Shown here in pieces: positions 7,725-15,855 of a stretch of DNA of 64,000 nt. This DNA is from Bin87 sp963666865 (GTDB taxonomy: Bacteria; Chloroflexota; Dehalococcoidia; Lucifugimonadales; UBA3495): contig OY763072.1 in NCBI GenBank assembly GCA_963666865.1, positions 434,001 through 498,000 of the forward strand. Direction: 5' to 3'. Both the position numbers and the translations under genes were made by a program. The notes under the pieces are model-generated. The model was not told the origin of the DNA, searched no databases, and was given only the letters and a program-made list of their open reading frames with translations. Numbering within the stretch: position 1 is the first letter of the stretch; each line of letters starts with the position of its first letter.

Positions 7725-9308
7725 GTGGGGCGGGATGGGACGGACGCCCGTGGGCGCGGTAGGGGCGAGGCGCCATATAGGACGGACGCCCGCAGGCGCG
7801 GTAGGGGCGAGGCGCCATGTAGGACGGACGCCCGTGGGCGCGGTAGGGGCGAGGCGCCATATAGGACGGACGCCCGTGGGCGTGGTAGGGGCGAGGCATG
7901 CCTCGCCCCTACGGATGGTGCGGATCCCGATCCCGATGCATCGGAGGCCGACCCGGTACGGTTCGCGTCGGACATCCTGGGGGTGACGCTGTGGGCCAAG
8001 CAGCGGGAGGTGCTGGAGGCGGTGCGCGACCAGCGGCGGGTGGCGGTGAAGTCGGGCAACGGATTGGGCAAGGACTTCACCGCCGCCGTGGCCGTGCTGT
8101 GGTATCTGCAATGCCACGACCCGGCCATCGTCCTCAGCACCGCGCCGACGTTTCGGCAGGTGCGCCACGTCCTCTGGCGTCAGATCCACAGCCTCTACCG
8201 CCGCGCTTCGGATACGCTGGGCCGCCGTATGCTGGACACCCGCTGGGAGCTGGCCGAGGACCGCTACGCCATGGGCCTGTCGGCCAGCGACGCCGACCAG
8301 TTCCAGGGCTTTCACAGTGAAAACGTCTTCGTGGTGGTGGACGAGGCCGAGGGCGTGGACGAAGAGATCTACGAGGCGGTGGAGGCGGTGATGACCTCGG
8401 CCAACCCCCGGCTGCTGCTCATCGGCAACCCGACGACCACCTCCGGCGGGTTCCACCGGGCCTTTCACCGGGAAAGCGGCATCTACCGCACCATCACCAT
8501 CTCGGCCCTGGACTCGCCCAACGTGGCGCAGGGGAGCATCGACATCCCCGGCCTGACCACGGCGGCCTGGGTGGAGGAACGCCGGGCCATGTGGGGCGAG
8601 GACAGCCCGCTGTTCCGCGCCCGGGTGCTGGGCGAGTTTCCCGAGCGTGGCGACGACAACCTCATCGCCGTGCCGGATATTGAGGCGGCCTGTCTCACGT
8701 CCCATCCCGACCCCGTAGGGGCGACCGGCCGGTCGCCCCTACACAACGCCGATGGTGGGCCGCTGGTCATCGGCGTGGACGTGGCGCGGTTCGGCCCCGA
8801 CCGCAGCGTGGTGCTGGTGCGCCGGGGCAACGTGGTGGAAGACATCCGGACCCACTACCAGATCGACACCGCCGACCTGGCCGGCCGGGTGGCCAACGCC
8901 TACCACGAGCTGCATCCCGACCGGATCAACGTGGACGAGGTGGGCATGGGCGTGAGCGTGGTGGACCACCTGCGAGCCCAGGGCATACCGGTGCGGGGCA
9001 TCAACGGAGCGTCCGAGCCCATGCGGGACCGGGCCTGCGCCAACCTGCGGGCCGAGGGCTTCTGGACGCTGTCCCGGCGCTTCAAGACGCGCAACATCCG
9101 CATCCCCCACGACGCGGAGCTGATGGCCGAGCTGGCCGACCTGCGCTACCGCTTCAACAGCCGGGGCAAGGTCCTCATGGAGAGCAAGCAGGACATGAAG
9201 CGCCGCGGCCTGCCCTCCCCCGACAAGGCCGACGCCCTCATGCTGGCCTTCCTGGGCGACGACCCCTTCAGCGGCGAACAGCGGTGGATGCGGGATTTGT
9301 TCATTTAA
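7725..9308 (+). CDS. Phage terminase large subunit with repeat-derived insertions
   Basis: The product is 527 aa, the ATPase-nuclease motor that cuts and packages phage DNA. Residues 1-60 are translated repeats (TDARGRGRGEAPYR units), so the true start is uncertain; the conserved part begins near residue 80. Walker A is KSGNGLGKD at about 109-117. Walker B is VFVVVDEAEG at about 200-210. The RNase H-like nuclease domain starts at VIGVDVARFGPD (about 348), with INVDEVGMG following. A 28-nt palindrome at 8715-8742 is read in frame as VGATGRSPL between the two domains (about 331-339), where a linker could tolerate it. The portal gene follows after 21 nt. Confidence 0.85.
   Translation: MGRDGTDARGRGRGEAPYRTDARRRGRGEAPCRTDARGRGRGEAPYRTDARGRGRGEACLAPTDGADPDPDASEADPVRFASDILGVTLWAKQREVLEAVRDQRRVAVKSGNGLGKDFTAAVAVLWYLQCHDPAIVLSTAPTFRQVRHVLWRQIHSLYRRASDTLGRRMLDTRWELAEDRYAMGLSASDADQFQGFHSENVFVVVDEAEGVDEEIYEAVEAVMTSANPRLLLIGNPTTTSGGFHRAFHRESGIYRTITISALDSPNVAQGSIDIPGLTTAAWVEERRAMWGEDSPLFRARVLGEFPERGDDNLIAVPDIEAACLTSHPDPVGATGRSPLHNADGGPLVIGVDVARFGPDRSVVLVRRGNVVEDIRTHYQIDTADLAGRVANAYHELHPDRINVDEVGMGVSVVDHLRAQGIPVRGINGASEPMRDRACANLRAEGFWTLSRRFKTRNIRIPHDAELMAELADLRYRFNSRGKVLMESKQDMKRRGLPSPDKADALMLAFLGDDPFSGEQRWMRDLFI
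7741..7908. repeat. Four tandem 42-bp repeats at the terminase 5' end
   Basis: Units start at 7741, 7783, 7825 and 7867. Each joins CGGACGCCCGTGGGCG to a half palindrome, GTAGGGGCGAGGCGCC. The last unit carries a complete palindrome. Since 42 is a multiple of three, the array stays open and is read as 14-residue Arg/Gly-rich units. Confidence 0.85.
7885..7912. repeat. 28-nt palindrome, GGCATGCC core
   Basis: A complete member of the GTAGGGGCGA family ending the 42-bp tandem array. It lies in a different reading frame from the copies at 8715 and 9378 and is read as GRGEACLAPT. Confidence 0.85.
8715..8742. repeat. 28-nt palindrome in frame inside terminase gene
   Basis: A perfect family member with CCGGCCGG core. 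It starts on a codon boundary of the terminase gene and encodes VGATGRSPL. It leaves the ORF open. Confidence 0.9.
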
Positions 9309-9329
9309 TAATAAGGAGAGAAATCGCTT

Positions 9330-10610
9330 ATGGTGAAATTGGGCAAGTTGCTGCGGGACACCTTCGTGCCTCGCAGGGTAGGGGCGAGGCATGCCTCGCC
9401 CCTACGGGTTGGTGGACAAGGAACGGTCCAGCGGGCCAATCGGGCCGCCGCCGCGAATAGACCGCCCGGCGAGGACAACCTGTCGGCGCTGACCGGGCAG
9501 CCGGGCCAGGGCTGGGCGCGGTCGGAATACGGACGGTATATGGCCACGTCGCCGTCGGTGTACGCGGCGGTCAAGCTGCGGGCCGACGCGCTGACCCGGC
9601 CGCCGCTGCGGGTGTATCGCCAGGACTCTTCACCAAGCGGCGCCGGCAGTGACCGACGCGCCACGGTGTCGCCGTCGCATCCGGTGGCGCGGGTGCTGGA
9701 GCGGGTGAACCCGTGGCATACGCGGACCGACCTGTGGCGGGCGACGGAGACTCACCTGTGCCTGTGGGGCGCGGCCTTCTGGGCCATCGAGCGGGGCGAG
9801 GACGGCGAGCCGGAACTGTGGCCCCTGCGTCCCGACCGGATGGTGGTAATACCGGACCGTAGGCAGTACGTGCGGGGGTTCGTCTATCGCGGAGTGGCCG
9901 AGCCGGTGGCCTACACGCCGGACGAAATCGTGTGGCTGCGCTACTTCAACCCGCTGGAGGAGCTGGCCGGCCTGTCGCCCCTGGCGCCGGCCCGCCTCTC
10001 CGCCGACATGGGCCACGAGGGACTGTCCTTCAACCGCCACCTGCTCCGCAACTCGGCCCGCCCCGACTTCCTGCTGCTCACCAACCACGAGCTGAACGAG
10101 ACGGAGCTGGAGGAGTTCTACGCCCGCTGGGAGACGCGCTACCAGGGTCCCGGCAACGCCCACCGTCCGGCGGTGGCGTCGGCGGTCCGCGACGTGAAGA
10201 CGCTGGGCTTGTCCCACCGGGACATCGACTTCATCCAGGGCCTCCGCTGGAGCCTGGAGGAGGTCAGCCGCGCCTACGGCGTCCCCAAGCTGCTGCTGGG
10301 CGACTTCGAGCGCGCCACCTACGCCAACGTGCAGGCGTCGGAGCGAATGTTCTGGCGCAACACCATAGTCCCGGAGGTGAAGTTCCTGGAAGAGCAGCTG
10401 AACCGGATGCTGCTGCCCCGCCTGGGCTACCCCAACCTGTGCGTGGAGTTCGACCTGTCGGTGATTGAGGCGCTGCAGGAGGACGAAAACAACCGCGTCC
10501 AACGGGAAACGGCGTTGCTGGACCGGGGCGTCCTCACCATCAACGAGGTGCGCCGGGAACGCAACCTGCCGGAGGTGCCGTGGGGCGACGGGCCGGGCGG
10601 CGGCCAATAG
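9330..10610 (+). CDS. Phage portal protein, HK97 type
   Basis: The product is 426 aa. AAGGAG lies 12 nt before the ATG. Portal proteins form the dodecameric DNA gate at a capsid vertex. Family features seen: YMATSPSVYAAVKLRADAL near residue 70, a central WPLRPDRMVVIPD, IVWLRYFNPLEELAGLSPL, and a C-terminal region with KLLLGDFERATYANVQASER and FLEEQLNRMLLPRLG. Length is normal for the family. A palindrome at 9378-9405 inserts VGARHASPL at residues 17-25, before the conserved core. No prohead protease or capsid gene follows; a methyltransferase comes next. Confidence 0.9.
   Translation: MVKLGKLLRDTFVPRRVGARHASPLRVGGQGTVQRANRAAAANRPPGEDNLSALTGQPGQGWARSEYGRYMATSPSVYAAVKLRADALTRPPLRVYRQDSSPSGAGSDRRATVSPSHPVARVLERVNPWHTRTDLWRATETHLCLWGAAFWAIERGEDGEPELWPLRPDRMVVIPDRRQYVRGFVYRGVAEPVAYTPDEIVWLRYFNPLEELAGLSPLAPARLSADMGHEGLSFNRHLLRNSARPDFLLLTNHELNETELEEFYARWETRYQGPGNAHRPAVASAVRDVKTLGLSHRDIDFIQGLRWSLEEVSRAYGVPKLLLGDFERATYANVQASERMFWRNTIVPEVKFLEEQLNRMLLPRLGYPNLCVEFDLSVIEALQEDENNRVQRETALLDRGVLTINEVRRERNLPEVPWGDGPGGGQ
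9378..9405. repeat. 28-nt palindrome in frame inside portal gene
   Basis: Family member with GGCATGCC core, on a codon boundary, encoding VGARHASPL near the portal N-terminus. It uses the same frame as the copy at 8715. Confidence 0.9.
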
Positions 10611-10659
10611 ACAACGCGCCGGCGGCTGCGCTATTCTTGGCCTACCGGGGAAGATTTCT

Positions 10660-11604
10660 ATGGCCATGCAACCTGAACTTCGAGACTTTGCCGACGCCGC
10701 CAATGTCGCGGCTCCGGCGGATGACGCGCCAACCGCGCCGGACGAGGTCGGCGACGCGGATCTCATCCGGGCCGACGCTTTCGAGTGGTTGGCGACCATG
10801 GAGCCGGCATCCATCCACGCCGTCGTGACCGACCCGCCGTATGGACTGGTTGAATACCGGCCGGACCAATTGGACAAGCGGAAGAACGGATCCGGCGGCG
10901 TCTGGCGCATCCCGCCGAGCTTCGACGGCGCCCAGCGCAGCCCGGTGCCACGCTTCACGGTGCTGACGCCGGCGGAAGAGGCCGGCCTGCAACGGTTCTT
11001 CAGCCGATTGGCGCCGTTGCTCATCCGCGTTCTGGTTCCCGGCGCGCACGTTTTCATCGCCACCAACCCGCTGCTGTCGCACCACGTGTACGGCCCGATG
11101 CTGGCGGCCGGCTTTGAAAAGCGCGGTGAGATTGTCCGCATCGTCAAAACCCTGCGCGGCGGCGACCGGCCCAAGGGTGCCCATGAGGAGTTTCCCGACG
11201 TGTCGGTGATGCCGCGCTCAGGTTGGGAACCCTGGGGCCTGTTCCGCAAGCCTGTCGAGGGCCGCGTCCAGGACAACCTGCGGCGCTGGGGCGTGGGCGG
11301 CCTGCGACGCATCTCCGACGAACAGCCCTTCTGGGACGTTATCGTCTGCCCGCCGGCGTCGAAATCGGAGCGCGCCATCGCTCCGCACCCGTCGCTGAAA
11401 CCACAGCGACTGATGCGTCAACTGACGCGAGCCGCGCTGCCGTTGGGCACTGGCACTATCCTGGACCCGTTTATGGGTTCGGGTTCCACCGTCGCGGCCG
11501 CCCGGGCGAATGGGCTGCGGGCCATAGGTATCGAGGCGTCGCCGGAATATTACGAAATGGCGCGGCGGGCGGTGCCGTTGCTGGCGCAACTCCAAGATGA
11601 CTGA
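10660..11604 (+). CDS. DNA methyltransferase, beta-class N6A/N4C type
   Basis: The product is 314 aa from the ATG at 10660, 49 nt after the portal stop; the open frame upstream overlaps the portal and is not used. Motif IV DPPY is at 58-61. The SAM-binding motif DPFMGSGST comes late (about 269-277), followed by GIEASPEYY. That order (catalytic before SAM site) is the beta-class arrangement. It should methylate adenine N6 or cytosine N4 in a specific site. The downstream gene overlaps it by 8 nt, which indicates a coupled modification/restriction pair. It could also be an orphan phage methylase. Confidence 0.85.
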   Translation: MAMQPELRDFADAANVAAPADDAPTAPDEVGDADLIRADAFEWLATMEPASIHAVVTDPPYGLVEYRPDQLDKRKNGSGGVWRIPPSFDGAQRSPVPRFTVLTPAEEAGLQRFFSRLAPLLIRVLVPGAHVFIATNPLLSHHVYGPMLAAGFEKRGEIVRIVKTLRGGDRPKGAHEEFPDVSVMPRSGWEPWGLFRKPVEGRVQDNLRRWGVGGLRRISDEQPFWDVIVCPPASKSERAIAPHPSLKPQRLMRQLTRAALPLGTGTILDPFMGSGSTVAAARANGLRAIGIEASPEYYEMARRAVPLLAQLQDD

Positions 11605-12217
11605 TCCAAACGCCCGAGACAGTTGGTTGGATAATAGTGTGGCCCTGCCACCCGGCCTGACCATCGGCCAACTGGGGCGGGTTGTTGCGTCCGTGGAAAA
11701 TGAAGTTGAGCAGTTTGTCGACGTCTATTTCGAGCAGGCCAACGTATTCAGCGCTCTGGTGGGCATTTTCGCGGCAAGGGCTTTCTCGGCTCTGACGGTA
11801 TATGAAAAGCCAAGACACAGCGATTTGGCGCAACAGCGCTTTCCCGATCTGAAACGTCGCGGTTCGGCAGACCCACCATCGGCTCACGACTCCCTGGAGG
11901 TCAAAGCCAGCCTGCGTCCCTGGGCGGTGCAGGCCCACTACGACCATTCGGGTTGGTACTGCATCATTCGCTATCTGGTTGACCCCACTGGAACGATTGA
12001 ACCCGGCCGACATCTGGTAGTTTGGCGAGTTCACGTTGCGTTTCTGGAACAGCTCGACTGGAAGTATGAAGGGAGCAGCGCCGGCGCGGGCGGCGGAGGC
12101 CGTACCCATACCTTTGGAGTAATCAGACCGGCCACAAGGTTCAGAGAATCGGCCGCGTTCAGCAGACCCGACATCGTGATTAGAAGCGGCAAGCCAGTAC
12201 CACGAAACGGGGATTGA
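11597..12217 (+). CDS. Candidate PD-(D/E)XK restriction endonuclease partner
   Basis: The product is 206 aa; its ATG overlaps the methylase stop by 8 nt. Residues 82-103 contain FPDL followed 17 residues later by LEVKAS, which fits the PD...(E)xK nuclease signature (D84, E101, K103). The next region, LRPWAVQAHYDHSGWYCIIR, could be a core beta-sheet. The C-terminus (GGGGRTHTFGVIRP, then SRPDIVIRSG) is basic. Overlap with a site-specific methylase and this motif together suggest a type II restriction enzyme. I do not recognise a named family, so the call rests on motif and context. Confidence 0.5.
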   Translation: MTDPNARDSWLDNSVALPPGLTIGQLGRVVASVENEVEQFVDVYFEQANVFSALVGIFAARAFSALTVYEKPRHSDLAQQRFPDLKRRGSADPPSAHDSLEVKASLRPWAVQAHYDHSGWYCIIRYLVDPTGTIEPGRHLVVWRVHVAFLEQLDWKYEGSSAGAGGGGRTHTFGVIRPATRFRESAAFSRPDIVIRSGKPVPRNGD

Positions 12218-12254
12218 TTTTCCGGCGCGATGCTGTCATTGGTGAGAGGTTTTC

Positions 12255-13859
12255 ATGATTGAAGTCCTGGGCGGCATCCTGGGCGGCGTCGGGCTGCTCT
12301 TCTTCGGGATGTGGCTGCTTTCCGAGAACCTGAAGACTGTGGTCGGGCCCCGGCTGCGGATGCTGGCGAGCCGGCTGGCCGACAACCGTTTTGCCGCCTT
12401 CGGCTGGGGCACGCTGGCGGGTGCTATTACCCAGAGTTCGCCGGCGGTCACCTTCATCACCATCAGTATGCTGCGGTCGGGACTGATCTCGGCCAAGCAG
12501 GGCTATCCTATCGCCCTGGGCGCGCAGATGGGCGTGGGCCTTATCCTATTCATAGTGACCGTGGACATCCGGGTGGCCGCGCTTTACGGCATCGGCGTGG
12601 GCGGGCTGGCCGTGACCCGGATCCAGCGGGGCAACTACCGGGAGGCCGGCGCCATGCTCTTCGGCGTGGCGGCGTTGCTCTTCGGGCTGGTGTTAATTAA
12701 GGAGTCGGCGGAGCCGCTGGCCGGACAGCCGTGGTTCCAGGCCGGGCTGGAGTTGTCGGCGGGTTCCATCCTGCTGTCGTTCATCCTGGGGGCGTTGCTC
12801 ACGTTCATCGTGCAGGCGCTGGTGCCGGTGGTGGCCTTCGGCATCGGCCTGGCCGCCGCCGAGCTGGTGGGCGTGGAGCAGGTGCTGATGTACATCTACG
12901 GCTCCTATGTGGGCCTGGCCGTCAGCGTGACGGTGGTGTCCTATGGCCTCACCGGAACCGCCCGCCAGTTGGGCATGTTCTGGGCGGTGCAGGTTTTCTT
13001 CTCCGCCGCCATACTGGTGATACTCCTTTATATAGAAGTGTACGCGGGGGCGCCGCTGGTCAAGGCGCTGGTGACCTGGCCGGAGATCGGCCTGGGCCCG
13101 CAGATGGCCCTGGCCGTCATTGTGTTCGGGATGCCGTCGCGTTTTGTGGTGCTGTCCGCGCCGGACTGGACGATGAGAATGTTCGCCCGCATCTGGCCGG
13201 CCAGCGCCGAGGAAGAACGCTCACGGCCCCAATACATCCACGACCAGGCCATCGACGACGTCGCGACGGCATTAGACCTGGCTCACCTGGAACAGCAACG
13301 AGTGCTGGGCCGGTTCTCGGAATACCTGGAACAGGCCCGCATGGGTCAACCCCTGGGTGCGGTGCGCCAGTCCACGCTGGCGGTGAACGGTCGCATTGAC
13401 GAGTTTCTGAGCGAGCTGGGCGAGCGCAACCCCGGACAGGACAGCGAGCGACGCAACGCCGTCCTGAGCCGGCAGAAGCTGATCACCTGGCTGGAGGAGC
13501 AGTTCTCCACCCTGCCGGACCTGCTGCGAGAGTTGCCCGAGGATGATCTCGCGCTGGAGACCTTCCAGATCAGCGTGGTGGAAGGCACCGACGCCGCGCT
13601 GCTCATCTTCCTGGACGCCCTGGAAGAAAACGAGGCCGACTCGTGGGCCTTCGTGCAGCAGGTGATGGGCGACCGCCGCAGCCTGATGCAGGACGTCCGC
13701 GCCCGCTACCTGGCCATGGCGGCTCCCGAAGAAGACGACGGCCGCCAGCGCATCATAGTCGATGCCACCAACGCCGTGGAAAACATCTTCTTCCTGTTGG
13801 CCCAACTGACGCGAGACTTCCAGGCGGAGAGCGGCCGGCCGGCGGCGGTTGCGGCGTAA
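12255..13859 (+). CDS. Na+/phosphate cotransporter with PhoU-like tail
   Basis: The product is 534 aa. About 320 N-terminal residues hold paired membrane domains with the family glutamine-serine motif (GAITQSSPAVTFI near 55-67) and a second inverted half (FILGALLTFIVQALVPVVAFG). The C-terminal 200 residues are helical and soluble, like PhoU. Such proteins move phosphate with sodium, often as exporters. GAGAGG precedes the ATG. The gene marks the end of the phage-like module, being a normal chromosomal function. It may relate functionally to the PstS-like protein at 30.8 kb, but the two are not linked. Confidence 0.85.
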   Translation: MIEVLGGILGGVGLLFFGMWLLSENLKTVVGPRLRMLASRLADNRFAAFGWGTLAGAITQSSPAVTFITISMLRSGLISAKQGYPIALGAQMGVGLILFIVTVDIRVAALYGIGVGGLAVTRIQRGNYREAGAMLFGVAALLFGLVLIKESAEPLAGQPWFQAGLELSAGSILLSFILGALLTFIVQALVPVVAFGIGLAAAELVGVEQVLMYIYGSYVGLAVSVTVVSYGLTGTARQLGMFWAVQVFFSAAILVILLYIEVYAGAPLVKALVTWPEIGLGPQMALAVIVFGMPSRFVVLSAPDWTMRMFARIWPASAEEERSRPQYIHDQAIDDVATALDLAHLEQQRVLGRFSEYLEQARMGQPLGAVRQSTLAVNGRIDEFLSELGERNPGQDSERRNAVLSRQKLITWLEEQFSTLPDLLRELPEDDLALETFQISVVEGTDAALLIFLDALEENEADSWAFVQQVMGDRRSLMQDVRARYLAMAAPEEDDGRQRIIVDATNAVENIFFLLAQLTRDFQAESGRPAAVAA

Positions 13860-13906
13860 GCTCGTCGATACCACCTTGGTGTTTGTCAAGGGAGTTTGCT
13901 AAGCAG

Positions 13907-13935
13907 TTGACGTTTAGTACCATTATTGATATCGT
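13907..13935 (+). promoter_or_regulatory. Possible promoter for hicAB
   Basis: TTGACG (13907-13912), 17-nt spacer, TATCGT (13930-13935). It lies in an AT-richer stretch between the transporter and hicA. The -10 is imperfect. Confidence 0.35.
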
Positions 13936-13964
13936 TAATCAGTATGCGCTAAAGGAGAAGGAGA

Positions 13965-14075
13965 ATGGACTGGCAGCACATCATAAAATCAACAGGAATT
14001 GGTTATGAACTTGCTTTCTGTTATCCAAACGCTCCAGCGGAACCCCGCAGGGGTCCGGTTCCAACAATTGGTTAG
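13965..14075 (+). CDS. Possible 36-aa leader peptide overlapping hicA
   Basis: An ATG at 13965 has a very strong AAAGGAGAAGGAG site and opens 36 codons ending at TAG 14073-14075, in a different frame from hicA. The hicA start at 14005 lies inside it and has only a weak site of its own. It could be a leader that couples translation into hicA, or simply a chance ORF. Confidence 0.3.
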   Translation: MDWQHIIKSTGIGYELAFCYPNAPAEPRRGPVPTIG

Positions 14076-14250
14076 GATCTGCGATTACTTCTTTGGAGAA
14101 CCCCGCCGACGTGGCACGAGCCACTTGGTCTATCGGACACCGTGGCCGGGTGATCCCAGGGTCAACATACAGAACGACCGGGGGATGGCGAAACCGTACC
14201 AAGTACGCCAAGTCATCAGGGCACTTGAAAAGCTGCGGAATGAAAGCTGA
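14005..14250 (+). CDS. hicA: HicA-type mRNA interferase toxin
   Basis: The product is 81 aa. It has the small dsRBD-like HicA fold with the catalytic histidine in GTSHLVY (H40), followed by the usual RTPWPGDPRVNI strand and a C-terminal helix (KPYQVRQVIRALEKL). HicA cleaves mRNA when free of HicB. A TTG at 13999 would add two residues; I chose ATG. It overlaps the next gene by 11 nt in the standard hicA-hicB order. Confidence 0.85.
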   Translation: MNLLSVIQTLQRNPAGVRFQQLVRICDYFFGEPRRRGTSHLVYRTPWPGDPRVNIQNDRGMAKPYQVRQVIRALEKLRNES

Positions 14251-14575
14251 CCACTATACCTACCGGATCACATGGTCCGCCGAGGATGGAGAATACGTCG
14301 GCCTATGCGCCGAGTTCCCTTCGCTGAGTTGGCTGGAGCTAACCCAGGATGGAGCCTTCGCCGGCATCCGACAGTTGGTGGCCGACTGCATTGAGGATAT
14401 GCAGGCCAACGACGAGACGCCCCCGGAGCCACTGGCCGAACGCACCTACAGCGGGCGATTCCTGGTGCGCGTACCGCCCGAAACACACCGCGCCCTCGCC
14501 ATCAGGGCTGCCGAGGAAGGCATCAGCCTGAACCGTCTGGTCAGCGCAAGACTTGCCAACGACCTAGCACGGTGA
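14240..14575 (+). CDS. hicB: HicB-type antitoxin
   Basis: The product is 111 aa from the ATG at 14240. The N-terminal half is the partial RNase H-like domain that binds HicA (YRITWSAEDGEYVGLCAEFP, then GIRQLVADCIEDMQ). The C-terminal half is a ribbon-helix-helix DNA-binding domain (FLVRVPPETHRALAIRAAEE, then SLNRLVSARLAND), which normally autorepresses the operon. Both proteins look complete, so this is probably a working toxin-antitoxin pair. Confidence 0.85.
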   Translation: MKADHYTYRITWSAEDGEYVGLCAEFPSLSWLELTQDGAFAGIRQLVADCIEDMQANDETPPEPLAERTYSGRFLVRVPPETHRALAIRAAEEGISLNRLVSARLANDLAR

Positions 14576-14678
14576 GGACCCGGCGCGGAGACTTTCTTTG
14601 CAATGCGCCCTACTTCGCCTTTGTACAGAGCAACGCGGCAGTATGGTTTCTCGTGAAGTTTAGCGCAGAGGAGAAACG

Positions 14679-14891
14679 ATGCGTGAAGTTGAGGATTACG
14701 ACGCCAAATTCATCCTGTTCGAACTGCTGGAAGCGGCAAAACAAGGTGAAACGGTGGTGATAACGCACCACGGCAAGCCGGTCGCCCATCTCTGCCCGGC
14801 GCCTCTTACCCCGCCGACTTTGGAATCGAATTGGAACCTTTCAGAGGCGGAAAAAACAGTGGGCGACGAAAGTAGTAACCATTGGTGCTAG
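14679..14891 (+). pseudogene. Phd/YefM-type antitoxin, 5' part, interrupted by IS
   Basis: The fragment begins MREVEDYDAKFILFELLEAA and continues GETVVITHHGKPVAHL, the DNA-binding N-terminal domain of Phd/YefM antitoxins. After codon 66 it runs into the IS end, which adds only NHWC and a stop. Removing the IS and one copy of the target duplication joins it in frame to 15778-15855, giving a 91-residue antitoxin that ends on the vapC start. The toxin-neutralising C-terminus is therefore missing from the present product. Confidence 0.8.
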
Positions 14892-15771
14892 TAAGTGTCA
14901 GAGGATGAAGTGAGCGATGGAGCGATGGATGCGTCCCTGGGCGTCCGGTTCCAACCCATTCCATTGGGTCAGTATATCGAATGCGGCGATGGCGTAAGCC
15001 AAGTGGGCCTCAAAGCCATTCCACGCCCGATGGCGCATTTCTTTACTGCCCCACACCACTGACATCATGGCGAAAGTGGTCTCCACCGCCATGCGCACGT
15101 TCCACTGTCCCCGACGACAGATCTTGACGTTGGCCGGGTCGCCTTTGGCGCGGTGAAAGCCGGTGTCGGCCAGCACAATCATCTGTCCGTCGTATTGAGC
15201 GAGCAAGGGCAGGAAGGTCTGGTCGTGGACATTGGCTCCGGCGCAGTCCCAATCGGTAATCAGGCCCCACTGGTTCTGTACGATGCAGAGTTTACCTCCC
15301 ACGATCCAGCGATGGTTGGACTTGCCTTTCTTGCCGATTTGGTTAGCCCGTCGCCCTTCGCGTATGGGATGACGCAATTCTACTCCGTAGCTGTCGGCCA
15401 CCCCCAGGACGGTGGGCCCGGCCAGGAAGTAGCCGGTCCAGTCCCGTTGCGCCCGCAACCGGCGGTTCAGACGGGTGCGGCTGGGCAGTTGGGGAAAGAG
15501 GTGGCCATAGTTGTCTTTGAGCCAATGGTAGAAGGCCCGTTGCGTAACCTGCTTCATGGCTTGCAGCACGCCGATGGTAATCAGTTCGCTGAGGGAGAGG
15601 ATGGCCTGACTGTGCTGGGGAACGTCGGGCAGCGCGTCATCTATCTGGCAGTACAGTTCAGTGATAAAATCGGCGATGTTCACGAGGTTCCTCCGCTGTA
15701 GTGTAAGCAACTCACAGCATAGTGGAACTTCGTGGCATTTTCAAAATCAACTCAAACTAGCACCAATGGTT
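14877..15771. mobile_element. 895-bp insertion sequence with 16-bp perfect inverted ends
   Basis: Terminal inverted repeats AACCATTGGTGCTAGT lie at 14877-14892 and 15756-15771 (17 bp if the outer T/A is counted). The flanks AGTAGT at 14871-14876 and 15772-15777 are the target duplication (4 bp GTAG if the longer repeat is used). It holds one DDE transposase gene on the minus strand. Perfect ends and duplication suggest a recent insertion. Confidence 0.9.
14898..15683 (-). CDS. DDE transposase, IS982/IS5-like
   Basis: The product is 261 aa. I chose the GTG at 15681-15683 because GGAGG lies 6 nt upstream; the open frame extends 9 codons further to a TTG without one. The N-terminus (ITELYCQIDDALPD, then LSLSELITIGVLQAM) resembles the IS982 helical domain. 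The catalytic core follows: VLGVADSYGVEL (first Asp), GKSNHRWIVGGKL, IVLADTGFHRAKGD (second Asp), MAVETTFAMMS (Glu). It is intact. Exact family is uncertain without comparison. Confidence 0.8.
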   Translation of the reverse strand: MNIADFITELYCQIDDALPDVPQHSQAILSLSELITIGVLQAMKQVTQRAFYHWLKDNYGHLFPQLPSRTRLNRRLRAQRDWTGYFLAGPTVLGVADSYGVELRHPIREGRRANQIGKKGKSNHRWIVGGKLCIVQNQWGLITDWDCAGANVHDQTFLPLLAQYDGQMIVLADTGFHRAKGDPANVKICRRGQWNVRMAVETTFAMMSVVWGSKEMRHRAWNGFEAHLAYAIAAFDILTQWNGLEPDAQGRIHRSIAHFIL

Positions 15772-15777
15772 AGTAGT

Positions 15778-15855
15778 GGGTTGTCGGAGCCATGGGAGAC
15801 TGTCTCCGACAGCTTGCGGGACATCCTGGATTGGCGACGCTACGGACGCCGTTGA
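15778..15855 (+). pseudogene. Phd/YefM-type antitoxin, detached 3' part
   Basis: Twenty-five codons plus TGA (from GLSEPWETVSDSLRDIL to GRR) restore the antitoxin C-terminus when joined to 14679-14876. The TGA overlaps the vapC ATG by one base (TGATG), so the toxin was translationally coupled before the insertion. Confidence 0.8.

Noticed and set aside
7383..8705. 440-codon minus-strand frame
   Set aside because: Antisense to terminase motifs; composed partly of reverse-read repeats.
9630..11378. 582-codon minus-strand frame
   Set aside because: Antisense to portal and methylase genes, which carry clear family motifs.
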